Origin: Hyphomicrobiales bacterium
GTDB lineage: Bacteria > Pseudomonadota > Alphaproteobacteria > Rhizobiales > Beijerinckiaceae
Length of the DNA stretch: 64,000 bases
Assembly: GCA_930633495.1 (NCBI GenBank)
Contig: CAKNFJ010000001.1
Span: 2,229,001-2,293,000 of the forward strand
Reading direction: 5' to 3'
Of the stretch, positions 54,202 through 64,000 are shown piece by piece. The position numbers and the translations under genes were made by a program. Positions within the stretch are counted from its first letter, which is position 1. Every line of letters starts with the position of its first letter. The notes below the pieces were generated by a model. The model was not told the DNA's origin, searched no databases, and worked only from the letters and a program-made list of their open reading frames with translations.

Positions 54202-57200
54202 CAATGCGCCTCGTCCCAGTTGCCGGCGGCGCGGGCCTCGACCGCGAGCGGCACCTTGAGCTGCACGGCCGGATGCGGGGCATCCACCATCACCGTCTCG
54301 ATGATCGGCAGGGTCTTCTCGACCTCCTCCTCCGGCACCTCGAAGACGAGTTCGTCATGGACCTGCAGCAGCATGCGGGCGTTGAGACGGTTCGCCGCCA
54401 GCGCGCCATCCATCCGCGTCATGGCGCGGCGGATGATGTCGGCGGCCGAGCCCTGGATCGGCGCGTTGATCGCCTGGCGCTCGACGAAGGCGCGCTCCGA
54501 CGGGTTCTTGGAGGCGACCGCCGGGAAATGGCAGACGCGGCCGAAGATCGTGGTGACCTGGCCATGGGCGCGGACATGGGTCTTGGTCTGGTCCATGTAA
54601 TCGCGGATGCCGGGGAAGCGCTCGAAATATTTGCGGATATAGGCGCTCGCCTCCTCGCGGCCGATGCCGAGCTGGTTGGCGAGGCCGAAGGCCGAGATGC
54701 CGTAGATGATGCCGAAATTGATCGCCTTGGCGCGGCGACGCACCTCGCTCGGCATGCCCTGGACCGGCACGCCGAACATCTCGGAGGCCGTCATGGCGTG
54801 AATGTCGATACCGTCGGCGAAAGCCTGCCTGAGCTGCGGGATATCCGCGATATGGGCGAGGATGCGCAATTCGATCTGGCTGTAGTCGGCCGAGACCAGC
54901 TTGAACCCCTTCTCGGGCACGAAGGCGGTGCGGATCTTGCGGCCGGCCTCGGTCCGGATCGGGATGTTCTGCAGGTTGGGCTCGGATGAGGAGAGCCGCC
55001 CTGTCGTCGTCGCCGCCAGCGCATAGGAGGTGTGGACCCGGTTGGTCTGTGGATTCACATAGCCCGGCAGCGAGTCGGTATAGGTCGATTTCAGCTTGGC
55101 GAGCTGGCGCCACTCCAGGATCTTCGCCGGCAGCGCATGGCCCTGCTCGGCAAGGTCCTCCAGCACGCCGGCGCCCGTCGCCCATTGGCCGGTCGCGGTC
55201 TTCTTGGCGCCTTCCAGCCCCATCTTGCCGAACAGGATGTCGCCGAGCTGCTTTGGGCTGCCGATGGTGAATTTCTCGCCGGCAAGCTCGTAGATCTCGT
55301 CCTCCAGCCGCGCCAGGCCTTGCGCGAAATCGCCGGAGAGGCGGGAGAGGATCTGGCGGTCGATCGCGATGCCGCGCTGTTCCATGGCGGCGAGCACGGC
55401 AACCATCGGCCGTTCCAGCACCTCGTAGACCGCCGTCTTCTTCTCGGCGGCGAGCCGCGGCTTCAGCGCGAGCCAGAGGCGCAGCGTGACGTCGGCATCC
55501 TCGGCGGCGTAGTCCGTCGCCTTCTCCAGCGGCACCTTGTCGAAGGTGACCTGGTTCTTGCCGGTACCGGCGACCTGCGCGTAGGGAATCGTCTCGTGGC
55601 CGAGATGAAGTTCCGAGAGCTTGTCCATGCCGTGGCTGTTGCTGCCGGCATCGAGCGCGTAGGAGATCAGCATCGTGTCGTCGATCGGGGACACGGCAAG
55701 CCCGTGGCGCTCCAGCACCAGCAGGTCGTATTTCAGGTTCTGGCCGATCTTCAGCACGCCCTGGTCGGCGAGCAGGGGTTTCAGCGCGGCGATGGCCTGC
55801 GCCAGCGGGATCTGATCCGGCAACAGGCCTTCGTCGAAGAGGCCGCCATCGCCGGCCCTATGCTGCAGCGGGATGTAGCAGGCGCGGCCCGGCGCGACAG
55901 CGAGCGAGACGCCGACGAGATCGGCCTGCATCGCGTCGAGCGAATTGGTCTCGGTATCGAGTGCGACGTGGCCAGCCTCATAGGCCCAGCCGATCCAGCG
56001 CTCGAGATCCGCGAGCGTGCGCACGCATTCATATGTGGAGCGGTCGATCTTGGCCGCGATCGCCTCGTTCTTGCGGGCGGCGGCGAGGTCGGCCGGCTTC
56101 ATCCAGTCGGCGTCGCCACCCGTGGCCTGCGTGGCGGCGGCGGCCGGCGCGGGAGAGGTGGCCGGCGCTGTCGTCGAAACCCCGCCATCGGCGGCATCGG
56201 CGCCCGCATAGAGCGCCTTGAGCTCGGCCGCGCGCGAACCGCCCGGTGCCAGCGCCGGATCGGCATCGATCGCGCCGATATCCGCCTCATAGGCTTCGGC
56301 GACGCGCTTGGTGATGGTGGTGAACTCCATCGCCTTGAGGAAAGCGACGAGCTTGCCCGGATCCGGCTGCTCCAGCGTCAGGTTTTCCAGCGGCGTCTCG
56401 ACCTTCACATCGTCGACCAGCGTGACGAGCTTGTGCGAGATGCGGACCTTCTCGATCACTTCGGGATTGGTCAGCGTCTCGCGGCGCTTCGGCTGCTTGA
56501 TCTCGCCGGCGCGGGCCAGCAGGGTTTCGAGATCGCCATATTCGCCGATGAGCTGGGCCGCCGTCTTGATGCCGATGCCGGGCGCGCCCGGCACATTGTC
56601 GGTAGCGTCGCCGGCAAGCGCCTGGACATCCGTGACCTTGTCCGGGGTCACACCGAAATACTCGACCACCTCCGGCTCGCCGATGCGGCGCTCGGCGCGG
56701 AAGCCGGCGCCCTTCTTCTGGTCGCCGGAAGCGGGGTCGTACATCGCGACGCCCGGCCGCACGAGCTGCATCAGATCCTTGTCAGCGGAGACGATCAGGA
56801 CATCGGCGCCAGCCTCGCGGGCCTGCTTCGCGTAAGTCGCGATCAAGTCATCGGCCTCGTAGACGTCCTGCTCGACCGGGATCAGGCCGAAGGCACGCAC
56901 CGCTTCGCGCATCAGCGGAAATTGCGGGATGAGATCGGCCGGCGGCTCGGAGCGGTTGCCCTTATAGGCGGGATAGATCGCCTTGCGGAACGAGTTCTCC
57001 GATTTGTCGAAGACGATGGCGAGATGGGTCGGCCTGACGCCGAGCACGCCCTCGCGGACGAACTGGAAGAGCTTGGTGGCGAAGAGCCGGACCGCGCCGG
57101 AGGGCAGACCATCCGAGCGGGCATTGTATTTCCGGTCCTGGTTGATCGACTGGAAATAGGCGCGGAAGATGAAGTTCGAACCGTCGACCAGGAAGAGATG

Positions 57201-57245
57201 GTCGCCGGGCTTCAGGGCGGGGGCGGTCGTGGCTTTTTCGCTCAT
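54201..57245 (-). CDS. polA: DNA polymerase I
   Basis: This is a 1014-residue family A polymerase. The N-terminal 5' nuclease contains [36 protein letters not shown] and [22 protein letters not shown] 3'-5' exonuclease domain follows with active residues in [12 protein letters not shown] and [13 protein letters not shown]. The polymerase domain has motif A ([17 protein letters not shown]), motif B ([20 protein letters not shown]) and motif C ([13 protein letters not shown]). All three activities appear intact. An alanine-rich linker near residue 380 is longer than usual. The ATG at 57245 starts [22 protein letters not shown]. Confidence 0.96.
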   Translation of the reverse strand: MSEKATTAPALKPGDHLFLVDGSNFIFRAYFQSINQDRKYNARSDGLPSGAVRLFATKLFQFVREGVLGVRPTHLAIVFDKSENSFRKAIYPAYKGNRSEPPADLIPQFPLMREAVRAFGLIPVEQDVYEADDLIATYAKQAREAGADVLIVSADKDLMQLVRPGVAMYDPASGDQKKGAGFRAERRIGEPEVVEYFGVTPDKVTDVQALAGDATDNVPGAPGIGIKTAAQLIGEYGDLETLLARAGEIKQPKRRETLTNPEVIEKVRISHKLVTLVDDVKVETPLENLTLEQPDPGKLVAFLKAMEFTTITKRVAEAYEADIGAIDADPALAPGGSRAAELKALYAGADAADGGVSTTAPATSPAPAAAATQATGGDADWMKPADLAAARKNEAIAAKIDRSTYECVRTLADLERWIGWAYEAGHVALDTETNSLDAMQADLVGVSLAVAPGRACYIPLQHRAGDGGLFDEGLLPDQIPLAQAIAALKPLLADQGVLKIGQNLKYDLLVLERHGLAVSPIDDTMLISYALDAGSNSHGMDKLSELHLGHETIPYAQVAGTGKNQVTFDKVPLEKATDYAAEDADVTLRLWLALKPRLAAEKKTAVYEVLERPMVAVLAAMEQRGIAIDRQILSRLSGDFAQGLARLEDEIYELAGEKFTIGSPKQLGDILFGKMGLEGAKKTATGQWATGAGVLEDLAEQGHALPAKILEWRQLAKLKSTYTDSLPGYVNPQTNRVHTSYALAATTTGRLSSSEPNLQNIPIRTEAGRKIRTAFVPEKGFKLVSADYSQIELRILAHIADIPQLRQAFADGIDIHAMTASEMFGVPVQGMPSEVRRRAKAINFGIIYGISAFGLANQLGIGREEASAYIRKYFERFPGIRDYMDQTKTHVRAHGQVTTIFGRVCHFPAVASKNPSERAFVERQAINAPIQGSAADIIRRAMTRMDGALAANRLNARMLLQVHDELVFEVPEEEVEKTLPIIETVMVDAPHPAVQLKVPLAVEARAAGNWDEAH

Positions 57246-57339
57246 GGCGCGGACCATAAGCGGGCTGACGCGACCGGTCCATTGCGCCCGGCCTGCAATT
57301 CGCAGCAAGCTGGCCAAAACACGTCAGGAGCGAGACGCC

Positions 57340-58005
57340 GTGAGTCCCTATGTCACCATGCCCCTCGTCTTCGAGGGCGTCCCGGAAGCCGAGATGCTGC
57401 CGCGCGCGGAGGCGTTCCTCGCCCGCATGCGCAAGCGCAGGACCGTGCGCGACTTCTCGGACAGGCCCGTGCCGCGCGCGTTGATCGAAACGGCCCTGCG
57501 CACCGCCGGCACCGCCCCTTCCGGCGCCAACCAGCAGCCCTGGACCTTCGTCTGCATCTCCGATCCCGACCGCAAGAAGCAGATCCGCGAGGGGGCCGAG
57601 GAGGAGGAACGCGCCTTCTATGCCGGCCGCGCCGGCGGGGAATGGCTCGATGCGCTCGCCCATCTCGGCACCGACGACAACAAGCCCTTCCTGGAGACGG
57701 CGCCCTGGCTGATCGCGATCTTCGCGCAGCGCTGGGGCCATGATGCCGAAGGCCGCAAGGTGAAGCACTATTATGTGCCGGAATCGGTGGGCATCGCCAC
57801 CGGCTTCCTGATCGCGGCGCTGCACGATGCGGGGCTGGCGACGCTGACGCATACGCCGGCGCCGATGAACTTCCTCAATGCAATCTGCGAGCGGCCCGAC
57901 AACGAGAAGGCGCTGATCCTGCTCGTCGTCGGCTATCCGAAGGAGGATTGCCTCGTTCCCGCCATCGGCAAGAAGCCGCTGGAGGAGATCGCGACCTTCC
58001 TGTGA
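57340..58005 (+). CDS. Nitroreductase family protein
   Basis: This is a 221-residue FMN-dependent oxidoreductase. The family entry [43 protein letters not shown] carries the FMN-binding arginine and serine residues, and the C-terminal [21 protein letters not shown] and [12 protein letters not shown] complete the fold. Members use NAD(P)H to reduce nitro groups, quinones or iodotyrosine; this one resembles the iodotyrosine-deiodinase-like subgroup, but the substrate is unknown. The start is a GTG with AGGAG 9 bases upstream. It diverges from polA. Confidence 0.87.
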   Translation: MSPYVTMPLVFEGVPEAEMLPRAEAFLARMRKRRTVRDFSDRPVPRALIETALRTAGTAPSGANQQPWTFVCISDPDRKKQIREGAEEEERAFYAGRAGGEWLDALAHLGTDDNKPFLETAPWLIAIFAQRWGHDAEGRKVKHYYVPESVGIATGFLIAALHDAGLATLTHTPAPMNFLNAICERPDNEKALILLVVGYPKEDCLVPAIGKKPLEEIATFL

Positions 58006-58014
58006 TCTACCGAC

Positions 58015-58953
58015 TCAGGCCGTGATCCCGTCGATCTCGGCGAGGTCTTCCGCGCTCAGCGCCCAGTCGGCCGCCTTGACGTTGGCCGCGACCTGCTCCG
58101 GCCGGGTCGCGCCGGCGATGACGCTGGAGACGACGGGCTGCGCCGCCAACCAGGAGAAGGCGAGCTCGACCAGGCTGTGGCCGCGTGCCTCGGCGAAGGC
58201 GGTCAGCCCCTCGATGCGGCGCCAATTATCCTCGCTGAAGATCTCATCGGCCCGCTGCGGCAGCTTGGTCAGGCGCGCGCCCTCCGGCATCGCCGCGCCG
58301 CGCTTGTACTTGCCGGTGAGCGCACCGTTGGCGAGAGGGAAATAGGGCAGCAGGCCCATGCCGTAATGGGCGATGGCCGGGATCAGATCCTTCTCGGCGC
58401 CGCGCTTGAGCAGGCTGTATTCGTCCTGTGCCGAGGCGAAGCCGGGAATGCCGAGGTCGCGCGCCGTCCATTGCGCATCGGCAACCTGCCAGGCGACGAC
58501 ATTGGAGCAGCCGACATAACGGACCTTGCCCTGCCGGACGAGATCGTCCAGCGCGCGCAGCGTCTCCTCGATCGGCGTCAGCGGATCCGGCCGGTGAAGC
58601 TGGTAGAGGTCGATCCAGTCGGTCTTCAGGCGACGCAGCGAATCCTCGACCGCATTCATGATGTAATGGCGAGAGCCGCCCTTCTTCACGCCCTCGGCGT
58701 CCATCTCCATGCCGAACTTGCTGGCCAGCACGATCTGCTTGCGCCTGGCGCCCAGAACCTCGCCGAGCGCCGCCTCGGAGCCGCCGCGCTCGCCATAGAT
58801 ATCGGCGGTGTCGAACAGGGTGATGCCGTGCTCGATCGCGGCATCGACCACCTTGCGGGTCGCGTCGAGATCGATGCGGCCGCCGAAATTGTTGCAGCCG
58901 AGCCCGACGAGCGAGACGCGCAGGCCAGAGCGGCCGAGGTTGCGGAATTGCAT
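58015..58953 (-). CDS. Aldo/keto reductase
   Basis: This is a 312-residue TIM-barrel oxidoreductase. The start MQFRNLGRSGLRVSLVGLGCNNFGGR is typical. The catalytic tetrad can be placed at D in LFDTADIYGE, the tyrosine in the same segment, K in VLASKFGMEM and H in LYQLHRPDP. NADPH-binding residues follow in VSSVIAGATRPEQVAANV. A GGAGGAGG site precedes the ATG at 58953. It is convergent with the nitroreductase gene, with only nine bases between them. Confidence 0.92.
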   Translation of the reverse strand: MQFRNLGRSGLRVSLVGLGCNNFGGRIDLDATRKVVDAAIEHGITLFDTADIYGERGGSEAALGEVLGARRKQIVLASKFGMEMDAEGVKKGGSRHYIMNAVEDSLRRLKTDWIDLYQLHRPDPLTPIEETLRALDDLVRQGKVRYVGCSNVVAWQVADAQWTARDLGIPGFASAQDEYSLLKRGAEKDLIPAIAHYGMGLLPYFPLANGALTGKYKRGAAMPEGARLTKLPQRADEIFSEDNWRRIEGLTAFAEARGHSLVELAFSWLAAQPVVSSVIAGATRPEQVAANVKAADWALSAEDLAEIDGITA

Positions 58954-59168
58954 GGCAGTGATCCTCCTCCAGGAGCCGCACACAGGATCAGAGCGGGGGC
59001 GGACCGACAAGCACGGCAGCCGTCATCCACGCACTGCGCGGCGCGCAAGGCGGCGCCTCCGGTTCCGGCACGCCGCCGACCTCCCCAGGGCATTTGACCC
59101 AGCGCAAGGCGCGCGCAGAATGATCCGGCAAACCTGTCCCGGAGATCGTGAAACAACCGGAGATTCCG

Positions 59169-60008
59169 ATGACCCCGTCGATCAAGAGCGTCTTCACCGC
59201 CTATACAGAGGAAGGTCAGGGCGAGCGCGACAGCGCCCTGGGTTATGCCCTTTCGCTCGCCGAACAGGCCGGCGCGCATCTGACGATCCAGGCCGCGGCG
59301 ATGCGTTACGCCGTTCCGGCCTCCTTCGTCGGAGATTTCGGCACCGCCTTCGTCAACGCCGAGAACCGCCGGATCAGCGCGCTGGCCGAACGCTTCGCCG
59401 CGCACGCCAAGACCAGCGTAGACCTCGCGGGCGTCAGCAGCACGATCGAGACGCCGCAGCTCGTCTATGCCGAGCTCGCCGGCCGGCTCGTCAGCGAAGC
59501 CCGGGTCCACGACCTCAGCGTGCTCGACGTCGAGAAGGACGCGGCGGAGCGGGACCGGGGCCTGATCGAAGCCGCCCTGTTCGACAGCGGCCGCCCGGTG
59601 ATCATCGTGCCGCCGGGCGCGGAGACCTTCTCGGCCGGCCGCATCCTGATCGCCTGGGACGGCAGTGCCGGCGCCGCCCGCGCGGTTGCGGAGACCCGGC
59701 CGTTCCTGAAGGGGGCCGAGGTCGAGATTCTCTCGGTCACCGGCGAGAAGGACCTGTCGCGGCTCGTGGCCGGAGCGGAGCTTGCGCCGCATCTGGCACG
59801 CCACGGCGCCTCCGTCACCGTCCGCAACCTCGCCCTGTCGGGCGGGAACGACGTAGCCGAGACCATCCGGCAAGCCGCGACCGATTTCCGTGCCGACCTG
59901 ATCGTCTGCGGCGCCTACAAACACTCGCGCCTACGCGAATGGCTGCTCGGCGGCGTCACGCAGTCGCTGCTGGCATCGACCCCGGTGCCGCTGCTGATGA
60001 GCCGCTGA
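59169..60008 (+). CDS. Universal stress protein, two tandem UspA-like domains
   Basis: The product has 279 residues. The N-terminal domain (SIKSVFTAYTEEGQGERDSALGYALSLAEQAGAHLTI) is degenerate, while the C-terminal domain starts RILIAWDGSAGAARAV and ends IVCGAYKHSRLREWLLGGVTQSLL. The latter resembles the ATP-binding G-2x-G-9x-G-S/T motif, with the first spacing altered. Such tandem proteins help survival under starvation or redox stress. The ATG at 59169 has GGAG 8 bases upstream; a GTG at 59148 would add seven residues. No EcfG-type promoter was seen here. Confidence 0.87.
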   Translation: MTPSIKSVFTAYTEEGQGERDSALGYALSLAEQAGAHLTIQAAAMRYAVPASFVGDFGTAFVNAENRRISALAERFAAHAKTSVDLAGVSSTIETPQLVYAELAGRLVSEARVHDLSVLDVEKDAAERDRGLIEAALFDSGRPVIIVPPGAETFSAGRILIAWDGSAGAARAVAETRPFLKGAEVEILSVTGEKDLSRLVAGAELAPHLARHGASVTVRNLALSGGNDVAETIRQAATDFRADLIVCGAYKHSRLREWLLGGVTQSLLASTPVPLLMSR

Positions 60009-60022
60009 GCCGCGCCACAACG

Positions 60023-60049
60023 AAAAAGGGCCGCCAGATCTGGCGGCCC
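60023..60049 (-). terminator. Rho-independent terminator of typA
   Basis: A perfect 11-bp palindrome (GGGCCGCCAGA / TCTGGCGGCCC) is followed on the minus strand by TTTTT, just after the typA stop. The universal stress protein gene converges on it. Confidence 0.85.
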
Positions 60050-60055
60050 TGTTCC

Positions 60056-61879
60056 TCAGGCCACTTCGGCCTTCTGCTTCTGGGCGCGCTTGCGATCGTT
60101 CGGATCGAGGATGCCCTTGCGCAGGCGGATCGACTTCGGCGTGACCTCGACGAGCTCGTCGTCGTCGATCCAGGCCAGCGAACGCTCCAGCGTCATGCGG
60201 ATCGGCGGGGTCAAGCGCACCGCCTCGTCCTTCGAGGTCGTGCGGATGTTGGTGAGCTTCTTGCCCTTGAGCACGTTCACCTCGAGATCGTTCTCGCGGG
60301 TGTGCTCGCCGACGATCATGCCCTGATAGACCTTCCAACCCGGCTCGATCATCATCGGGCCGCGATCCTCGAGGTTCCAGAGCGCGTAGGCGACGGCCTC
60401 GCCGGTCTCCATCGCGATCAGCACGCCGTTACGGCGGCCGGCGATCTCGCCCTTGTAGGGCATGTACTCGTGGAAGACGCGGTTCATGATCGCGGTGCCG
60501 CGCGTGTCGGTCAGGAGCTCGCCCTGATAGCCGATCAAGCCGCGGGTCGGAGCGTGGAAGACGAGGCGCAGGCGATTGCCGCCGGACGGGCGCATTTCCA
60601 GCATGTCGGCCTTGCGCTCCGACATCTTCTGCACGACGACGCCGGAATGCTCCTCGTCGACGTCGATCAGCACTTCCTCGATCGGCTCCAGAAGCTGGCC
60701 GTTCGCGTCGCGCTGCAGGACGACGCGCGGACGCGAGACGCCGAGCTCGAAGCCCTCGCGGCGCATCGTCTCGATCAGGATCGCGAGCTGGAGTTCGCCG
60801 CGGCCCGACACGACGAAGCTATCCTTGTCCGAGGATTCCTCGACCTTGAGCGCGACATTGCCCTCGGCCTCCTTGAACAGGCGGTCGCGGATCATGCGGC
60901 TGGTGACCTTATCACCCTCGGTGCCGGCGAGCGGGGAATCGTTGACGGTGAAGGTCATCGAGACGGTCGGCGGATCGATCGGCTGGGCCTTGATCGCCTC
61001 GGTGACGGAAGGATCGCAGAAGGTGTCGGCGACGGTGCCCTTCACCAGGCCGGCGATCGAGACGATGTCGCCCGCAACGGCTTCCTCGATCGGCTGGCGC
61101 TCGATGCCGCGAAAGGCGAGGATCTTCGAGATGCGCCCGGTCTCGACGGTCGAGCCGTCGCCCGAGAGCACCTTGATCGTCTGGTTCGGCTTGGCGGTGC
61201 CGGAGGTGACGCGGCCGGTGATGATGCGACCGAGATAGGGGTTGGCCTCCAGCAGCGTGCCGATCATGCGGAACGGCCCGTCCTCGACCGCCGGAGCCGG
61301 GACGTGCTTGAGGATGAGGTCGTACATCGGCGCGAGGCCCTGATCCTGCGGGCCTTCCGGCGAGTCGGCCATCCAGCCCTGCTTGCCCGAGCCGTAGAGG
61401 ATCGGGAAGTCGAGCTGCTCGTCGGTGGCGTCGAGCGCGGCGAAGAGGTCGAAGACCTCGTTGATGACTTCCTGGGTGCGGGCGTCCGGCTTGTCGACCT
61501 TGTTGATCGCGACGATCGGACGAAGGCCGAGCTTCAGCGCCTTCGAGACCACGAACTTGGTCTGCGGCATCGGGCCCTCGGCGGCGTCGACCAGCACGAT
61601 CGCCGAGTCGACCATGTTCAGGATGCGCTCGACCTCGCCGCCGAAATCGGCGTGGCCGGGGGTGTCGACGATGTTGATGCGCGTGTCCTTCCAGACGACC
61701 GAGGTCGCCTTGGCCAGGATGGTGATGCCGCGCTCCTTCTCGAGGTCGTTCGAATCCATCACGCGCTCGGCGACGCGCTGGTTCTCGCGGAATGCGCCGG
61801 ACTGCTGCAAGAGCTTGTCGACAAGGGTGGTCTTGCCATGGTCGACGTGCGCGATGATGGCGATGTTGCGCATGGACAT
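60056..61879 (-). CDS. typA: Translational GTPase TypA/BipA
   Basis: This is a 607-residue GTPase with G1 AHVDHGKTT, the switch region EKERGITI, G3 VDTPGHADFGGEVER and G4 NKVDKPDAR. Domain II, the EF-G-like domains III and V (NALKVEESSDKDSFVVSGRGELQLAILIETMRREGFELGVSRP) and the TypA-specific C-terminus (VEVTPKSIRLRKGILDPNDRKR) follow. It acts on the ribosome in 50S assembly and stress adaptation. The ATG at 61879 (MSMRNIAIIAH) is supported by homology; upstream in-frame sequence is not conserved. Confidence 0.96.
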   Translation of the reverse strand: MSMRNIAIIAHVDHGKTTLVDKLLQQSGAFRENQRVAERVMDSNDLEKERGITILAKATSVVWKDTRINIVDTPGHADFGGEVERILNMVDSAIVLVDAAEGPMPQTKFVVSKALKLGLRPIVAINKVDKPDARTQEVINEVFDLFAALDATDEQLDFPILYGSGKQGWMADSPEGPQDQGLAPMYDLILKHVPAPAVEDGPFRMIGTLLEANPYLGRIITGRVTSGTAKPNQTIKVLSGDGSTVETGRISKILAFRGIERQPIEEAVAGDIVSIAGLVKGTVADTFCDPSVTEAIKAQPIDPPTVSMTFTVNDSPLAGTEGDKVTSRMIRDRLFKEAEGNVALKVEESSDKDSFVVSGRGELQLAILIETMRREGFELGVSRPRVVLQRDANGQLLEPIEEVLIDVDEEHSGVVVQKMSERKADMLEMRPSGGNRLRLVFHAPTRGLIGYQGELLTDTRGTAIMNRVFHEYMPYKGEIAGRRNGVLIAMETGEAVAYALWNLEDRGPMMIEPGWKVYQGMIVGEHTRENDLEVNVLKGKKLTNIRTTSKDEAVRLTPPIRMTLERSLAWIDDDELVEVTPKSIRLRKGILDPNDRKRAQKQKAEVA

Positions 61880-62033
61880 GCGGGTCTGGGCCTTGCTTTC
61901 AAGGCCACGAGCCGGTCTGGAGCGATGCCCCGCCGGCGTAGCCTGTTTCACATGAATCTGGAATTCGTTGCGCTGCACATAAACGCTCCGGGGCGTTTGG
62001 GCAACCGCCGAGACTGCCGAAAGGTGAACCTTG

Positions 62034-63335
62034 TCAGGTCTCCGCCAGCGCCCGCTGCCGCTCGGCCACGGCACGGCCGACCTGATCGATGGCGAGCCGG
62101 TAGGCGGCGAGCGCGGCGGTGTCGAGGTCGCCCTTGGCATAGTCGGCGAGCACGCGCGTCAGGATCTGGTCGGCCTCGCGGCCCAGCCGCATCAGTTCGG
62201 CCTCCTCCTCGCAGGAGCGGATGACGTTGAGCAGTTCCAGCAATTCGTCGAGGCCGGACATGGCGCGCCGGCGCCGGTTGGCGCTCTCGCGGCCGAGCAG
62301 CGCGGCGCCACCCGTGCCGAGTGCCGAGAGCGCCATCGCGCCGATATAGAACCAGTCGCCATAGCGGTCGAAGAAGCTCTCCTGCTCGCCGTCGATATAG
62401 GCGGCCGCGCCCGAATGGACCGGCAGGGGCGCGTCCTTGTCGGTCGAGGGCGTCTCCAGCGCCTGAACCGCCGGCACTTCGGCCGCAAGGGTCAGCCGCA
62501 GGCCGAGGATGTCCTTGGTCAGCTCTCCGACCAGATTGTCGTCGAGGCTCTGGGCGGCGACGAGGCGCGAGGTGATCGAGATGGTCTGCAGGCTTTCGGC
62601 CGGGCGGGGCGGATCGCCGCCGAGGGCCCCGCGCACGATCTCGCCGGTTTCGATGGCGCGGTAATGCGCCGCCAGCGCATCGGCCTCGCGCACCGGGATC
62701 AGCACCGGGTCCTCGCCCCAGGCCGTCCTCAGGCGGCGCAACCCTTCATTGTTCGTGTGGGAGCCCACGGCATTGATCGAGAAGAACACCTCGATGCGCT
62801 GCTCCCTCACCGCCGGGATCACCTCGTCGGGCGAGAGGCTGACGATCTCGACCTCCTCGGGGCGGACTTCGTACTGCGCCAGGACGCGCTTCAGAAGCGT
62901 GAGATTCCCGGCCGGATAGCGGATCACGCCGACCTTGCGGCCGCGCAGATCGGCTATACGCCCGATGGCGCTTTCCCTCGCCGTGATGAAGAACGGAAAG
63001 GTCCGCCGCGTGATCAGCACCGTATCGGCGGTCGAGGGCATCGCGATGTCGGCCCGCACCATGGCAAGATCGGCCTGCCCGGCATCGATCTTCTTCGCGC
63101 TGTCCTCGGAACCTTCGGTGAGGACGAGGCGCAGGCGGATCGAGGCCTTGTCGCGGTTGAGGCCCTGCACGAAGGCGGCAGCCATGCGGGCATCTTCCGA
63201 GCCGAGCGGCCCGACGGCCAAACGCAGCGTGCGCGGCTGGCTGACGTAATAGAACACTGCGGCGACGAGGCCGGACACGGCGAGCAGAATCGCCAGACGA
63301 GCCAAACCACGCCTACCGATGCCGAGCCGCACCAA
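62034..63335 (-). CDS. TAXI family TRAP-type solute-binding protein with C-terminal membrane helix
   Basis: This is a 433-residue protein. An N-terminal helix (LARLAILLAVSGLVAAVFYYV) anchors or exports it, then a periplasmic type II binding domain follows (TLRLAVGPLGSEDARMAAAF ... GQADLAMVRADIAMPSTA ... LRGRKVGVIRYPAGNLTLLKRVL), matching the TAXI (NMT1-like) family. A second hydrophobic helix (WFYIGAMALSALGTGGAALLG) and a cytoplasmic helical tail come after it. No TRAP permease gene is adjacent, so it may work as a sensor or an orphan binding protein. It lies upstream of typA on the same strand, 154 bp away. Confidence 0.8.
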   Translation of the reverse strand: MVRLGIGRRGLARLAILLAVSGLVAAVFYYVSQPRTLRLAVGPLGSEDARMAAAFVQGLNRDKASIRLRLVLTEGSEDSAKKIDAGQADLAMVRADIAMPSTADTVLITRRTFPFFITARESAIGRIADLRGRKVGVIRYPAGNLTLLKRVLAQYEVRPEEVEIVSLSPDEVIPAVREQRIEVFFSINAVGSHTNNEGLRRLRTAWGEDPVLIPVREADALAAHYRAIETGEIVRGALGGDPPRPAESLQTISITSRLVAAQSLDDNLVGELTKDILGLRLTLAAEVPAVQALETPSTDKDAPLPVHSGAAAYIDGEQESFFDRYGDWFYIGAMALSALGTGGAALLGRESANRRRRAMSGLDELLELLNVIRSCEEEAELMRLGREADQILTRVLADYAKGDLDTAALAAYRLAIDQVGRAVAERQRALAET

Positions 63336-63434
63336 TCCGTCCCCCTTGCCTCGCCCTGTTCAACATGGCTTCCCTCGCCATCATGTCGCAAGTACGACAT
63401 GCACCGGCGAGCGGTCCGTGCTAAACGCCAGGCC

Positions 63435-64000
63435 ATGTCGACCGGTTCGCCCTTCCTGATCAAGATCTGCGGCCTCTCCACGCCGGAGACGCTGCGCGTG
63501 GCGCTCGACGGCGGCGCGGACATGATCGGGCTCAACTTTCATCCGAGAAGCCCGCGCTACGTCACGCTGGAGCGCGCAAGGGAACTGGCGGCGATCGCGC
63601 GCGGCAGGACTGCGATCGTCGCGCTCGTCGTCGACTGGACCGAAGGGCAGGCGGCGGAACTCGCCGAGGCGCTCAAGCCCGACTGGTTCCAGTTCCACGG
63701 TCGCGAGACGCCCGAACAGACCGCCGCGCTACGCCGGGCCGTCGGCCGGCCGGTGATGAAGGCGCTCGGCATCGCCGAGGCCGACGACCTGAAAACGGTC
63801 GCGAGCTATCGCGACGCAGCCGATCTCATCCTGCTCGACGCCAAACCGCCGAAGGACGCGGCCTTCCCCGGCGGTCACGGAAAGCCCTTCGACTGGAGCC
63901 TGCTCGCCGGCCTCGACCCTGCTCTGCGCTTCATGCTATCGGGCGGGCTCGATCCGGCGAATGTCGCGGAGGCGATCGGCATCGCGCGGCCGGCGGGCGT
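63435..64000 (+). CDS. trpF: Phosphoribosylanthranilate isomerase (3' end outside the window)
   Basis: The gene starts at an ATG reading MSTGSPFLIKICGLSTPETL, in which the KICG motif contains the catalytic cysteine. It continues with DMIGLNFHPRSPRYV, FQFHGRETPEQ, LILLDAKPP (with the catalytic aspartate) and MLSGGLDPANV. It isomerises N-(5-phosphoribosyl)anthranilate in tryptophan synthesis. The frame is open to the window edge; only a short C-terminal part is missing. Confidence 0.93.
   Translation, partial: MSTGSPFLIKICGLSTPETLRVALDGGADMIGLNFHPRSPRYVTLERARELAAIARGRTAIVALVVDWTEGQAAELAEALKPDWFQFHGRETPEQTAALRRAVGRPVMKALGIAEADDLKTVASYRDAADLILLDAKPPKDAAFPGGHGKPFDWSLLAGLDPALRFMLSGGLDPANVAEAIGIARPAG

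Noticed and set aside
58808..62224. Very long open frame (over 1100 codons) on the plus strand opposite the aldo/keto reductase, typA and the binding-protein gene
   Set aside because: It is antisense to well-conserved proteins, has no domain and is explained by the scarcity of stops in GC-rich antisense frames. Similar shadows opposite polA (55032-57743), gyrB (19201-21129) and recQ (16235-18190) were rejected for the same reason.

Overview
The window is GC-rich alphaproteobacterial chromosome. It carries the dnaA-dnaN-recF...gyrB neighbourhood beside rpsT, a complete PhyR-NepR-EcfG general stress response locus, ubiE/ubiB beside mutM, and a PmtA-type phospholipid methyltransferase. This combination fits the order Hyphomicrobiales, and a Bosea-like genus is my best guess, from memory of gene order rather than from a search. 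No rRNA, tRNA or CRISPR array was recognised.

Layout. 1-11.5 kb holds metabolic and housekeeping genes: the end of a ketopantoate-reductase-family gene, an SDR, an ArsR-controlled SRPBCC/DUF1579/VOC operon with a 30-bp palindromic operator, AMP nucleosidase, ubiB and ubiE divergent from mutM, an enoyl-CoA hydratase, a PLP ammonia-lyase and rpsT. Paired-hairpin intergenic repeats recur between these genes. 12.2-21.7 kb is the replication and repair block dnaA, dnaN, recF, recQ, a PAS-GGDEF gene and gyrB. 21.7-35.2 kb is a lower-GC accessory island directly after gyrB. It contains degraded antitoxin remnants, a Tn7/Tn5053-like transposition module (two large TniQ proteins, TniB and a broken TniA) and two inverted, almost identical IS21-family copies. 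One IS copy split tniA and left a 7-bp target duplication. The other truncates tniA at its 5' side and has no matching duplication, so the element is probably immobile on its own.

35.4-42.3 kb returns to core genes: an outer-membrane SphA-like protein, YbaK, an ABC-F ATPase, glutaminase, a membrane GGDEF protein and PmtA. 42.4-52.1 kb is a stress-response island: a Crp-family regulator, a histidine-kinase-like protein with a degenerate ATPase domain, EcfG, NepR, PhyR, small membrane or secreted proteins, an extensin-like protein, a DUF992 protein, a response regulator and a CHASE3 histidine kinase, and a YqjD-like operon. I read eight GGAAC-N16/17-CGTT motifs (the EcfG promoter consensus) ahead of genes here, including two divergent pairs and one in front of nepR-ecfG itself. 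The whole neighbourhood therefore looks like a physically clustered EcfG regulon.

52.1-64 kb holds an AI-2E-type permease, polA with a foreign AT-rich DUF3800 gene hooked to its stop codon, a nitroreductase, an aldo/keto reductase, a universal stress protein, typA/bipA, a TAXI-type binding protein and the start of trpF, which runs off the edge.
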